Shown piece after piece: positions 45,466-54,727 of a DNA stretch of 64,000 nt (position 1 is its first letter; each line of letters starts with the position of its first letter). Both the position numbers and the translations under genes were made by a program. The notes beneath the pieces were generated by a model that was given only the letters and a program-made list of their open reading frames with translations, was not told the origin of the DNA and searched no databases. Origin of the DNA: Clostridium ljungdahlii DSM 13528 (GTDB taxonomy: Bacteria; Bacillota; Clostridia; Clostridiales; Clostridiaceae); NCBI RefSeq assembly GCF_000143685.1, contig NC_014328.1:2294001-2358000 (forward strand), in the 5' to 3' direction.

Positions 45466-46719
45466 TTAATATACTAACTGTCCATTTTTTACTACAACTG
45501 TACCATCTTTAACTACTGTATCTACTGCATTTACACCAAAATGATAAATTAAATAATCTAGGTTTTTTGCATTAAATATAGATATATCGGCTTTTTTACC
45601 TTTTTCAATACTTCCTATTTCTTTCTCTTTTGAAATTGCAACTGCTGCATTTATAGTCATTGCATTTATTATTTCTTCTGGCAGCATTTTAAGTCCAAAG
45701 CATGCAAAAGTCATTGTACTTTGAAGGGATTCTGTAGGAGAAGTACCAGGATTGCAGTCTGTAGCAAGTGCAACTATAACTCCCTCTTCTATCATTTTCC
45801 TTGCCCGTGCAAATTTATTTAACATCAAGTAAAAAGAAGTCGTAGGTAAAAGTACTGCAACTACTTTATTATTTGCAAGTGATTTTATACCTTCGTCAGA
45901 AGCTGACACTAAATGTTCTGCAGATACTGCTTTAATCTCACCTGCAAGTTCTGCTGCTGATATGGATTCCACTTCATCTGCATGAATTTTAGCCTTAAAT
46001 CCAGCTTTCTTGCCTGCTTCTAAAATTTTTCTTGCCTCTTCTACTGAAAATACACCTTTTTCACAAAAGCAGTCAATGAATTCTGCTAAGTTTTGTTCTT
46101 TAACATATGGAATTACCTTATTTATTATAAGGTCTATGTATCCATCCCTGTTATCTTTAAATTCTTCTGGAACTGCATGAGCACCTAGATAAGTAGAAAC
46201 TATACTAATTGGGTGTTCGTCATTTAAATTTTTATTTACATTCAGCATTTTTATTTCATTTTCAAAATCAAGTCCATAACCTGATTTACTCTCAACAGTA
46301 GTAGTTCCGTGTAAAAGCATTAAATCCAATCTCTTTTTAGTTTCACTTTGGATCTTCTCAAGAGAAGTATTTCTCACACTGTTTACAGTGCTTAATATTC
46401 CTCCTCCAGCTTTCAATATATCTATATATTTTACATTTTTCAGCTTCAAAGATAATTCAAATTCCCTTGACCCTGCATATACCACATGGGTATGGCTGTC
46501 TACAAGACCTGGCGTAACAGTTTTACCTTTTCCGTCTATTACAACTTCACGGTCATTTAAATACTTTTTGTATCCATCGCCGCTGCCAACATCTACTATT
46601 GTATCATTGTCTGCAACTATGTATCCATTTTTAATTATTTGTGCATCTTTTAACTTTTCTTTTGTCTTTGGATAACTGCCGGCACAAGTTACAAGACAAT
46701 CTATATCTTTAATTATCAT
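45466..46719 (-). CDS. hutI: Imidazolonepropionase
   Basis: The 417-residue amidohydrolase has the metal motif TPGLVDSHTHVVYAGSRE near residue 70, FKAKIHADEVESI near 240, and ALATDCNPGTSPTESLQ near 315. It hydrolyses imidazolone-5-propionate to formiminoglutamate. ATG at 46719 has GGGAGGG upstream. A structured element (copy 4) lies between it and hutU, in their shared transcript. Confidence 0.96.
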   Translation of the reverse strand: MIIKDIDCLVTCAGSYPKTKEKLKDAQIIKNGYIVADNDTIVDVGSGDGYKKYLNDREVVIDGKGKTVTPGLVDSHTHVVYAGSREFELSLKLKNVKYIDILKAGGGILSTVNSVRNTSLEKIQSETKKRLDLMLLHGTTTVESKSGYGLDFENEIKMLNVNKNLNDEHPISIVSTYLGAHAVPEEFKDNRDGYIDLIINKVIPYVKEQNLAEFIDCFCEKGVFSVEEARKILEAGKKAGFKAKIHADEVESISAAELAGEIKAVSAEHLVSASDEGIKSLANNKVVAVLLPTTSFYLMLNKFARARKMIEEGVIVALATDCNPGTSPTESLQSTMTFACFGLKMLPEEIINAMTINAAVAISKEKEIGSIEKGKKADISIFNAKNLDYLIYHFGVNAVDTVVKDGTVVVKNGQLVY

Positions 46720-46742
46720 ACTAATTCCCTCCCTTCAAAAAT

Positions 46743-46925
46743 TTTATCCGATGACTACCTGCTCTAATACTCCCACGCACACAGCGAAAGCGACTATCAC
46801 CAAATCAAAGATTTGGGATATCTGCTTTTCTCTTAGTTGGAGTAAATAGCAGCTACGTCCCTGGATAACGATTTCTAAGTATGAGTTGGAGTCAAAACTC
46901 CATCTCATGCCAAGAACTCTGTTTA
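46743..46925 (-). repeat. Structured intergenic element, copy 4 (long form), inside the hut operon
   Basis: Read on the minus strand it has the same ends (TAAACAGAGTTC ... CGGATAAA). Hairpin 1 is GCATGAGAT pairing AACTCATAC with inner GGAGT/ACTCC. The fifth pair is G-C here and C-G in copy 1, a compensatory change. Hairpin 2 uses ACTCC/GGAGT in place of CCCCC/GGGGG. Its 55-base loop module is identical to that of copy 2. It fills the 217-base gap between hutU and hutI in the direction of transcription. Confidence 0.88.
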
Positions 46926-46936
46926 TAAAAGTACTT

Positions 46937-48964
46937 TTACTTTTGAAAATACTTACTTACTGCTTTCTTTACATCTTCCTCATTTGTTAAATATGGAAGA
47001 GTTACATGATCTGTTCCCTTATTATTTTTATTGAATTCTACTACTGTTTCAATAGCATGCTCATTTCTTGCCCAAGAACGTCTTGAAACACCACTCATTA
47101 CATCCCAGCTTAATGCTGATTTTATTATTTCATCTGCTTTATGGCTTCCATCAAGTATAAGTCCAAAGCCTCCGTTTATAGATTTTCCTATACCAACGCC
47201 GCCTCCATTGTGGAGTGCAACTAAGCTCATTCCCCTTGCTGCATTTCCTGCATAACACTGGACAGCCATATCTGCCATTACATTACTTCCGTCTTTAATA
47301 TTTGAAGTTTCTCTAAATGGAGAATCTGTTCCACTTACATCATGGTGGTCTCTTCCCATCATTACAGGTCCAATTTCACCTTTTCTTACCATTTCATTAA
47401 ACTTAAGTGCAATATTTATTCTACCAGTTGCATCCTGGTATAGTATCCTTGCCTGGGTTCCAACTACCAACTTATTCTTTTCTGCATCCTTTATCCAGTT
47501 ATAGTTATCTCTATCCTGGTATCTTCTATTTGGATCTATACATTCCATGGCAGCTTTATCTGTTTTTATTAAATCTTCACTCTTTCCACTTAAGCATACC
47601 CATCTAAATGGTCCATATCCGTAGTCAAACAGTTGAGGTCCCATTATATCCTCTACATAGGAAGGGAATATAAATCCATCCTTTTCATCTATTCCATTTT
47701 TGGATATTTCTTTAACTCCTGCATCATATACTGCTTTCATAAAGGAATTTCCATAGTCAAAGAAATATGTTCCCTTATCTACAAGAGCTTTTATTAATTC
47801 AAAATGTCTTCTCAAACTCTTATCTACTAATTTATCAAACTTTTCTCTATCTTCTGCAAGAAGTCTTGTCCTTTCTTCAAAGCTAATTCCCTGAGGACAG
47901 TATCCACCTTCATATACGGCATGACAGGAAGTCTGGTCTGACAATAACTCTACTTTTATATTATTTTTAACTACGTATTCCAGCAAATCTACTATGTTTC
48001 CATGGTATGCAATGGACATAGGTTCTTTTTTCTCCATGTATTCCTTTGCAACCTTAAATATTCTATCAAGGTCAGAAGATGATTCTTTTACCCATCCTTG
48101 ATTAAGTCTTGTGTCAATTCTAGACTGGTCTACTTCTGCTATTATGCCTACTCCATTTGCTATTTCTATAGCCTTTGGCTGAGCTCCACTCATTCCTCCA
48201 AGACCTGAAGTTATAAATAAATGTCCTCTCAAGTCTCCATCGTTCGGAATACCAAGCTTCATTCTTCCTGCATTCAATAATGTATTAAATGTACCATGAA
48301 CTATACCCTGTGGTCCTATATACATCCATCCTCCTGCAGTCATCTGTCCATAGTTTGCAACTCCCATTTCTTCTGCTATTTCCCAATCCTTTTGATTGTC
48401 AAACATTCCAACCATCATGGCATTTGTTATTATTACTCTAGGTGCTTCTGGTTTTGATTTGAACAGTCCAAGAGGATGTCCTGATTCAACTACTAAAGTT
48501 TGATCTTGAGTCATAACTTCCAAGTATTTTTTTATAAGTCTATACTGCATCCAGTTCTGACAAACGCTTCCTGTCTCTCCATAAGTAACTAATTCATATG
48601 GATATAGAGCTACTTCAAAATCTAAGTTATTTTCTATCATAACTTGGAAGGCTTTACCTTCTGTACATTTTCCCTTATACTCGTCTATAGGTTTTCCATG
48701 TATTCTTCCTTCAGGTCTGAATCTATATCCATAAATTCTTCCTCTTGTGGTAAGCTCTTCTAAAAATTCTGGTATTAATTGTTCATGGTATTTAGGTGGT
48801 ATATACCTTAGAGCATTTTTTAAAGCAATTTCCGTCTGGGATTGTGTCAAATTGAATCCTCTATCCGGTGCCCTTCTTATGCCTTCTACAAATTTTGGCA
48901 TTTCAGGTAATTCATCATCTAGTTTTACAGTCATAGCTTCACTAACATCAATGTTCTTAATCAT
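46937..48964 (-). CDS. hutU: Urocanate hydratase (long form)
   Basis: The 675-residue urocanase has SGLGGMSGAQPKAIEIANGVG near residue 250, the NAD-linked central domain (DQTSCHAVYEGGYCPQGIS), and MGRDHHDVSGTDSPFRETS near 560. It converts urocanate to imidazolonepropionate with tightly bound NAD+. It is about 120 residues longer than the common 555-residue aerobic enzyme, mainly from an N-terminal extension and inserts; I believe similar long forms occur in other anaerobes. SD GGAGG. It is first gene of the minus-strand hut operon. Confidence 0.94.
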   Translation of the reverse strand: MIKNIDVSEAMTVKLDDELPEMPKFVEGIRRAPDRGFNLTQSQTEIALKNALRYIPPKYHEQLIPEFLEELTTRGRIYGYRFRPEGRIHGKPIDEYKGKCTEGKAFQVMIENNLDFEVALYPYELVTYGETGSVCQNWMQYRLIKKYLEVMTQDQTLVVESGHPLGLFKSKPEAPRVIITNAMMVGMFDNQKDWEIAEEMGVANYGQMTAGGWMYIGPQGIVHGTFNTLLNAGRMKLGIPNDGDLRGHLFITSGLGGMSGAQPKAIEIANGVGIIAEVDQSRIDTRLNQGWVKESSSDLDRIFKVAKEYMEKKEPMSIAYHGNIVDLLEYVVKNNIKVELLSDQTSCHAVYEGGYCPQGISFEERTRLLAEDREKFDKLVDKSLRRHFELIKALVDKGTYFFDYGNSFMKAVYDAGVKEISKNGIDEKDGFIFPSYVEDIMGPQLFDYGYGPFRWVCLSGKSEDLIKTDKAAMECIDPNRRYQDRDNYNWIKDAEKNKLVVGTQARILYQDATGRINIALKFNEMVRKGEIGPVMMGRDHHDVSGTDSPFRETSNIKDGSNVMADMAVQCYAGNAARGMSLVALHNGGGVGIGKSINGGFGLILDGSHKADEIIKSALSWDVMSGVSRRSWARNEHAIETVVEFNKNNKGTDHVTLPYLTNEEDVKKAVSKYFQK

Positions 48965-49056
48965 ATCATGTCCTCCTATGTTAAATATAATAATTTCATT
49001 ATATTTAAACTATTTGTAATATAAAAAATTTAATGAAATTTATCTTTGCTTATATA

Positions 49057-49140
49057 ATAAAACGTTTACGTCTCTAAAAAGTCAAATTTGTCTACAATAT
49101 AAAAAAAATATTTTTAAATGTTTTTATATTGTAGACGTTA
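49057..49140. promoter_or_regulatory. hutU control region: half-site pair, cre-like site and 16-bp inverted repeat
   Basis: In the divergent hutU/regulator spacer: ACGTCTCTAAA at 49068-49078 and TGTAGACGTT at 49130-49139 form an inverted pair also seen upstream of ftcD. A perfect 16-bp inverted repeat (GTCTACAATATAAAAA at 49090-49105 and its complement at 49121-49136) includes one half-site. On the minus strand CGTAAACGTTTTAT (49070-49057) matches the CcpA cre consensus at 12 of 14 positions. A possible -35 TTGACT lies at 49085-49080. Confidence 0.55.
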
Positions 49141-49204
49141 GATCATTTTTTAATTTCGACCTTTTCTAATCATTATAAACAAAAATTTGATTTATCAATG
49201 GAAA

Positions 49205-49233
49205 TTTACGCTGATATTGTATTATAATATAAT
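49205..49233 (+). promoter_or_regulatory. Candidate promoter of the BTAD regulator gene
   Basis: TTTACG (49205-49210), 17-base spacer and TATAAT (49228-49233). Two other overlapping TATAAT hexamers flank it, so the exact start is unsure. Confidence 0.45.
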
Positions 49234-49299
49234 ATAATACGTACTCTAAATGATTACACATTAATCACTAGGTTAAGGAGTTACGAAAGAAGGGATATA

Positions 49300-52200
49300 T
49301 TGAACATTATATATGTAAAAATGTTGGGAAATTTTAATGTAACTATAGACAACGAAAAAGTTTTGTTTCCATATAACAAAGTACAAGCTCTTTTTTGTTA
49401 CTTAATTATTAATAAAGAATGTACAAGAGAAAAGCTAGCTGGTCTTTTATGGCCAGAAGAAGAAGAAAACATAGCAAAAAAGAATTTAAGAAATGCTATT
49501 TATAAAATAAAAAAAGCTTTTGACCTAGAAGTATTAATATCACCAAGAAAGTCAACAGTTATGATAAATCCCAATATAGAAATAAAAACGGATGTAGATA
49601 ATTTCTTGAGTAATACAGATGATTTAAATACATATAAGGGTCACTTTTTGACTGGTTTTTATGTGAAAAATGCAGAAACTTTTCAAACTTGGGTAATAGA
49701 AACTAGGGAACATTTCCAGCAAATATATATAAATAGACTAAAAGAAAATATAGCTATTGAAAAGGAAAATAAAAACTACAATAAAGTAGAAAATTACTGT
49801 AAATTGCTCATAAAAATGGATGAGTTTGATGAAGAACCATACAGAGAACTTATGAAAAGCTTAAAAAATAACAATAAATGCAATAAAGCTGTAGAAGTAT
49901 ATCATAAACTTTCAGAAATTTTAAACAAAGAATTAGATGTAGAGCCACAGCCAGCTACAAAAAAATTATTTAATGAAATATTAAATGAAATGAGTCTTAC
50001 AAATTGCAGTTCAAAATCAAAAGAATTCTTTTTTGGAAGGTATGAAGAACTAAAATGTTTAGAAGCTGCTTACCTAAAATTTAAAAATGGAATACAAGCA
50101 AAGTCTATTCTGATACTAGGAGAAGCTGGCATTGGTAAAACAAAACTTAAAGAAAAGTTCTTAGAAGGCATTTCTCAAAATGATATATTTGTATTAGAAA
50201 CCCCCTGCTATCCCCTTGAAAAAGACTATATTTTAAAACCTTGGAATAATATTACACTAAAATTGTCAAAAATAATAGAAACGAATAATATAAATATCTC
50301 CTTATCTTGCAAAAGCATAATAGCTAGTTTTTTTCCTGAGTTTAGTAAAAATTATTTAGACAATCTAAAACTAATTGAAAGTAATAATTTAAAATATGAA
50401 ATAATAGGAAAGGCTCTAGGAGATATACTAGGGATAGTTAGTTCTCATAAAAAAATAATGTTAGTTTTTGAGGATATTCAATGGTTGGATTCAATGAGTC
50501 TATCTCTTTTAAATAGTATACTTCTAAGTGAATCTAAAAATATAATTTTAATTTGTACCTGTAGAAATGAATACAATGAAGAACTGGATAAATTCATAAC
50601 TTCCATGAATAGATATAACAAATTAAATACACTTAAATTAGAGAGACTCAATCATATAGAAACAGAAGATTTCATAAAAAAAGCACTACCTAACTACAAT
50701 TTGTCTAAAAAAATGGCAAATAAAATATACAGTGAGACAGAAGGAAATCTATTCTTTTTAACTGAATACATGAATATAATAAAATCCAATGGAAATATAA
50801 ACTTAATGTCCTCTAAAATGCAAGATATATTAAGGAGCAGATATTTGGATGTCTCTGAGGAAGGAAGAAAGATTTTAAACATATGTTCTATGTTTTTTGA
50901 CGAAGTACCCCTTAATATATTAGCTAGCATTATTGGCAAGGATGAACTTGAAATAATTGATGTGGTTGAAGAACTGGAAAACAAATTTATACTTAAAGAA
51001 GTACTAAATGACAATAATATAAGCTTAAAATTTACCCACCAAAAATTTAGAGAATTCATATATTCAAACCAGTCTATGGCTAGAAAAAAAATTTTACATA
51101 ATAAAATAGGTGAATTTTTGGAGAAAAATCTCCTTAAAGATAAGAATGATCTAAATACCTACTATAAATTAATATATCATTTTTCAAATTCTAATAATCG
51201 TATTAAGGAACTAACATACAGGATGAAAAATCTGAATATATATCTTAGTTTCAGCCATGAACTCTTTCCTGTACTTCATTATGGTGAAAATAAGTACAAC
51301 AATTTATACTTTAGTGATGAAAAAACTTTGAAAAGTTTAGAGAAAGTGGAAAAACTCTTAAATAAAGTTGAAAATCAAAGTAGATCCAAGGAAACTGTAG
51401 ATTTAGAAATAACATTTCTACTTATGAAGGGAAGATACTTAATTAAAATAGGAGATTACGAAAATGGAACTTCCATAATAAAAAATATGATAGATAAAGC
51501 TCTTAATATAGATGCTCTTAGTTATGCCATTGAAGGTTATAAACAAATGATTTATTATTGTATTCAAACTTATAACGTAGAAAACATGATCATGTACATA
51601 AACCTAGCACTTTCCATTGCTAAAGAACAAAACTATGAGGATGAAAAAGCCATAATATTAAAATTAAAAGCTCTTTATAATAATATGTGTGGAAATTATA
51701 AGGAAGCAGAAAAACTGTTAAACGAAGCAATACATATATTTACTAGAGATGCAATAACATCGGACAAATATGTACTTAACATAGCTGCTTGTTACAATTA
51801 TATAGGTGAAATTAGGAGACACTCCTTAGAGTTTTCTAAAGCTATTTGCTACTACGATAAGGCCATTAAAATGTGTGAAGGTAAAGGTGTTATGTCCAGC
51901 ACTGCTATATTTAGTATAAATGCAGGTGAAACAGCCTTTGACATGGGAAATTATGCTGCTGCAAATGAGTACTTTAAAAGGTCTCTTAATATATATAATC
52001 ATTTTGATCTAGCTTGGGGACGTTCCATAGCTGAGGCTTTTATGGCTTTACTAAAAATAAATGAAAAAGATTACACTAAGGCTTTAAGCTATCTAAAAGA
52101 TGCCCATACTCATTCTCAAATGTTAAAGAGCCCTCATGAAATAGGCCTAGTTTATCGGGTAAAAGCTAAAATAAGTACACAACTTAAGGAAAATAAGAAA

Positions 52201-52332
52201 TTAAATAGTATATTCAGAGAATATCTCCCTAAAGATGCAAAAAACTATTGTGATATGGGTATTACCTATTTAAAAAAATCTTTAGATAACTATGAAATTG
52301 ATGTACTTATGAAATTAAAGGGTAAAATTTAA
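49300..52332 (+). CDS. Large BTAD/SARP-type transcriptional regulator with AAA ATPase and TPR repeats
   Basis: The 1010-residue protein begins with a winged-helix OmpR/SARP-type DNA-binding domain (residues 1-95; LLWPEEEENIAKKNLRNAIY), then a bacterial transcriptional activation (BTAD) helical repeat domain (about 100-225; FDEEPYRELMKSLKNNN). A STAND-like ATPase follows with Walker A LGEAGIGKTKLKE near 275 and Walker B LVFEDIQWLD near 388. The C-terminal half has several TPR-like helices. Such proteins integrate a ligand or partner signal through the ATPase/TPR part. Start TTG at 49300 behind AAGGGA. It is divergent from hutU, and the shared spacer has inverted half-sites, so it is a candidate hut activator. 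Confidence 0.85.
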   Translation: MNIIYVKMLGNFNVTIDNEKVLFPYNKVQALFCYLIINKECTREKLAGLLWPEEEENIAKKNLRNAIYKIKKAFDLEVLISPRKSTVMINPNIEIKTDVDNFLSNTDDLNTYKGHFLTGFYVKNAETFQTWVIETREHFQQIYINRLKENIAIEKENKNYNKVENYCKLLIKMDEFDEEPYRELMKSLKNNNKCNKAVEVYHKLSEILNKELDVEPQPATKKLFNEILNEMSLTNCSSKSKEFFFGRYEELKCLEAAYLKFKNGIQAKSILILGEAGIGKTKLKEKFLEGISQNDIFVLETPCYPLEKDYILKPWNNITLKLSKIIETNNINISLSCKSIIASFFPEFSKNYLDNLKLIESNNLKYEIIGKALGDILGIVSSHKKIMLVFEDIQWLDSMSLSLLNSILLSESKNIILICTCRNEYNEELDKFITSMNRYNKLNTLKLERLNHIETEDFIKKALPNYNLSKKMANKIYSETEGNLFFLTEYMNIIKSNGNINLMSSKMQDILRSRYLDVSEEGRKILNICSMFFDEVPLNILASIIGKDELEIIDVVEELENKFILKEVLNDNNISLKFTHQKFREFIYSNQSMARKKILHNKIGEFLEKNLLKDKNDLNTYYKLIYHFSNSNNRIKELTYRMKNLNIYLSFSHELFPVLHYGENKYNNLYFSDEKTLKSLEKVEKLLNKVENQSRSKETVDLEITFLLMKGRYLIKIGDYENGTSIIKNMIDKALNIDALSYAIEGYKQMIYYCIQTYNVENMIMYINLALSIAKEQNYEDEKAIILKLKALYNNMCGNYKEAEKLLNEAIHIFTRDAITSDKYVLNIAACYNYIGEIRRHSLEFSKAICYYDKAIKMCEGKGVMSSTAIFSINAGETAFDMGNYAAANEYFKRSLNIYNHFDLAWGRSIAEAFMALLKINEKDYTKALSYLKDAHTHSQMLKSPHEIGLVYRVKAKISTQLKENKKLNSIFREYLPKDAKNYCDMGITYLKKSLDNYEIDVLMKLKGKI

Positions 52333-52351
52333 TTTACATTATGTAAATATA

Positions 52352-52390
52352 ACTGCAGTTGATTGTTTTCAAGTAAAACTCAACTGCAGT
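52352..52390. terminator. Bidirectional terminator
   Basis: ACTGCAGTTGA pairs with TCAACTGCAGT across 17 bases, between the convergent regulator and ftcD genes; CTTTT follows on the plus strand. Confidence 0.8.
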
Positions 52391-52405
52391 CTTTTAAGTT
52401 AAAGT

Positions 52406-53302
52406 TTATTCACTTAGTCTGGATTCAAGTACTTGATCTACACTAAAATTTTCTATTTGAAGGTAATACTCTGCACAATCTAACAAAGATTTCATAGGAA
52501 CTAAGCCTATAACTTCGCTTCCTACAATAGGCACTCCATATCTTTTAGCTTCCATTCTAACCATTTCCTGTGCAGTATATATAGGAGTCTTTTCATAGTT
52601 TACTAGGTTCATAGATACCTGAACTATATTTCTTTCAGTTACCTTTACCCCTACAGCCTTAACATACCTTAATCCTCCACCTATGTATCTTATTTTTTTA
52701 GCAATAGCATTAGCTATTTCTATGTTATCTGTACCTAAGTTTACATTATATGCTATAAGTGGGAATCTAGCTCCTATAACTGTAGCTCCGCTTTTTACAT
52801 TCATCTCACAAGGTCCAAAATCTGGTTTCCATTCAGGCTGTTTTATTTTTTCAAAAAATCCTTCATATTGTCCTTTTCTAATAGCAGCTAAATTTCTTCT
52901 TTCTTCAGATGTAGCTGCATCTTCGTATAAGTAAACTGGAATTTTCAATTCTTCCCCTACTCTTTTTCCAAGTTTTTTAGAAATCTCAACACATTCTTCT
53001 GTAGTTACATCTTTAATAGGTATAAATGGAACTACATCAGTAGCTCCCATTCTAGGATGGGCACCTTGATGATTTCTCATATCAATAAGCTCAGCAGCTT
53101 TTTTTATAAGTTTAAATGCTGCTTCTTCTACTTCTTCTGGTCCGCCCAAGAAAGTTACTACAGATCTATTATGGTCTTTATCTGATGAATAATCTAAAAG
53201 TTTAACACCTTCAGTTTTCCTAACTTCATCTACAATGCTTTCTATTATTTCTTTATTTCTTCCCTCACTAAAATTTGGAACACACTCTACCAACTTTGAC
53301 AT
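52406..53302 (-). CDS. ftcD: Glutamate formiminotransferase
   Basis: The 298-residue protein begins MSKLVECVPNFSEGRNKEII and has DHNRSVVTFLGGPEEVEEAA near residue 45, NHQGAHPRMGATDVVPFIP near 77 and the active-site-like FGPCEMNVKSGATVIGARFPL near 160. It transfers the formimino group of formiminoglutamate to THF, giving 5-formimino-THF for FchA. It is a stand-alone transferase domain, unlike the fused animal FTCD. ATG at 53302 has AGGAGG 8 bases upstream; the open frame to 53404 lacks an SD and runs through the promoter. The upstream region has an ARG-box-like palindrome and hut-type half-sites. Confidence 0.94.
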   Translation of the reverse strand: MSKLVECVPNFSEGRNKEIIESIVDEVRKTEGVKLLDYSSDKDHNRSVVTFLGGPEEVEEAAFKLIKKAAELIDMRNHQGAHPRMGATDVVPFIPIKDVTTEECVEISKKLGKRVGEELKIPVYLYEDAATSEERRNLAAIRKGQYEGFFEKIKQPEWKPDFGPCEMNVKSGATVIGARFPLIAYNVNLGTDNIEIANAIAKKIRYIGGGLRYVKAVGVKVTERNIVQVSMNLVNYEKTPIYTAQEMVRMEAKRYGVPIVGSEVIGLVPMKSLLDCAEYYLQIENFSVDQVLESRLSE

Positions 53303-53376
53303 ATCAATTGCCTCCTTAAATTTACTGTAGATTATTTTCATTTGATATTTGTAATTATAAATTAAATACATCTTTA

Positions 53377-53431
53377 AAACGTCTATAAATGAATAAATAT
53401 TCAATATTTATATATGCTACTTTAGACGTTT
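53377..53431. promoter_or_regulatory. ftcD control region: AAACGTCTA/TAGACGTTT pair flanking an ARG-box-like palindrome
   Basis: AAACGTCTA (53377-53385) and TAGACGTTT (53423-53431) are perfect inverted 9-mers, matching the hutU half-sites. Between them TGAATAAATATTCA (53390-53403) matches the ArgR consensus TGAATWWWWATTCA exactly. The region lies 75-130 bases upstream of the ftcD start. Confidence 0.55.
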
Positions 53432-53500
53432 ATAGAATTTTTAACTGGAATTCATAATGTGCAATGGACAGTTCACAATGATTGATATGTGCAATAAAAT

Positions 53501-53531
53501 ATGCTGCTATAAAATAATTTTACAGCAGCAT
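53501..53531 (-). terminator. Terminator of the arg operon
   Basis: On the minus strand ATGCTGCT pairs with AGCAGCAT across an AT-rich loop, 12 bases after the argD stop, followed by ATTTTATT. Confidence 0.7.
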
Positions 53532-53542
53532 AAAAATATAAA

Positions 53543-54715
53543 TTACATACTTTCTATAACTTCATAAAGTATGTTAAGTCCTTTTTCTAATTCTTCTTCT
53601 GAAATCACAAGTGGAGGAAGAAGCCTTATTACATTTGGTCCTGCAGTTAAAACAAGAAGTCCTTTTTCTAGTACCTTTTTCTGTACCTTTGAAGATTCTC
53701 CTTTAATTTCTACTCCAATCATTAGCCCTATTCCTCGTACTTCTACTACATTTTTAGAAGATTTATTTTTAAAGTATTCCTTAATAAATTGTCCTTTATC
53801 ACTTACTTTATCTAAGAAACCTTCTTTACTAATTGTATTTAAAACTTCTATAGCACCTGCTGTACAAACTGGATTTCCTCCAAATGTAGATCCATGATCT
53901 CCATATTTAAAGGTATCCTTTAGTTTTTCATTGCAGAGTACAGCACCCATAGGAAGGCCTCCTCCAAGAGCTTTTGCTGTAGATATAATATCAGGATGTA
54001 CATCATAATTATTAAAGCCATACATCTTTCCAGTTCTGCCTATACCACACTGTACTTCATCACATATAACTAAAATATCATTCTTTTCAGCTATTTCAAA
54101 TACTTTGTTTACAAACTCTTTACTTAAAGGATTTACTCCGCCTTCACCTTGAACAGCTTCTATCATAATAGCACAACAAGTAGAATCAATAGTATCTTCT
54201 AGTGACTTAACATCAACATCAGTATACTTAAATCCTTCTGTAAAAGGATAAAAATAATTATGAAATTTTTCTTGTCCAGTTGCTTCTAGTGTAGTTATAG
54301 TTCTACCATGGAAACTCTTATTTAATGTAATTATAGTAGATCTACCTTTCCCATATTTATCAAAGCTATATTTTCTCGCAAGTTTTATAGCTCCTTCATT
54401 GGCTTCTGCTCCTGAATTACAGAAAAATACCTTGCTCATTTTTGAAAGCTCTGTAAATTTCTTGGCAAGTTCAAGTACTGGAATATTTAAAAATATATTA
54501 GAAGTATGTGGTATTTTCTCAAGCTGGTTCTCTACAGCCTTTATCCAATTTTCATTTCCATAACCTAGTGACATTACTCCAATACCTGATGTAAAATCCA
54601 AGTATTCCTTATCTGAAGTATCATATACCTTACATCCTTTTCCATGAGTAAACACTACAGGAAGATGATTATAGGTATTCATAAGATATTCCTTTGCACA
54701 ATCTAAATAATTCAT
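53543..54715 (-). CDS. argD: Acetylornithine aminotransferase
   Basis: The 390-residue class III aminotransferase has DFTSGIGVMSLGY near residue 40, FFCNSGAEANEGAIKLARKY near 97, ICDEVQCGIGRTGKMYGF near 210, and the PLP lysine in STAKALGGGLPMGAV near 240. It makes N-acetylornithine from the semialdehyde produced by ArgC. SD GGAGG. Last gene of argC-argJ-argB-argD; it begins 12 bases after argB. Confidence 0.95.
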   Translation of the reverse strand: MNYLDCAKEYLMNTYNHLPVVFTHGKGCKVYDTSDKEYLDFTSGIGVMSLGYGNENWIKAVENQLEKIPHTSNIFLNIPVLELAKKFTELSKMSKVFFCNSGAEANEGAIKLARKYSFDKYGKGRSTIITLNKSFHGRTITTLEATGQEKFHNYFYPFTEGFKYTDVDVKSLEDTIDSTCCAIMIEAVQGEGGVNPLSKEFVNKVFEIAEKNDILVICDEVQCGIGRTGKMYGFNNYDVHPDIISTAKALGGGLPMGAVLCNEKLKDTFKYGDHGSTFGGNPVCTAGAIEVLNTISKEGFLDKVSDKGQFIKEYFKNKSSKNVVEVRGIGLMIGVEIKGESSKVQKKVLEKGLLVLTAGPNVIRLLPPLVISEEELEKGLNILYEVIESM

Positions 54716-54727
54716 ATTTTTTCCTCC

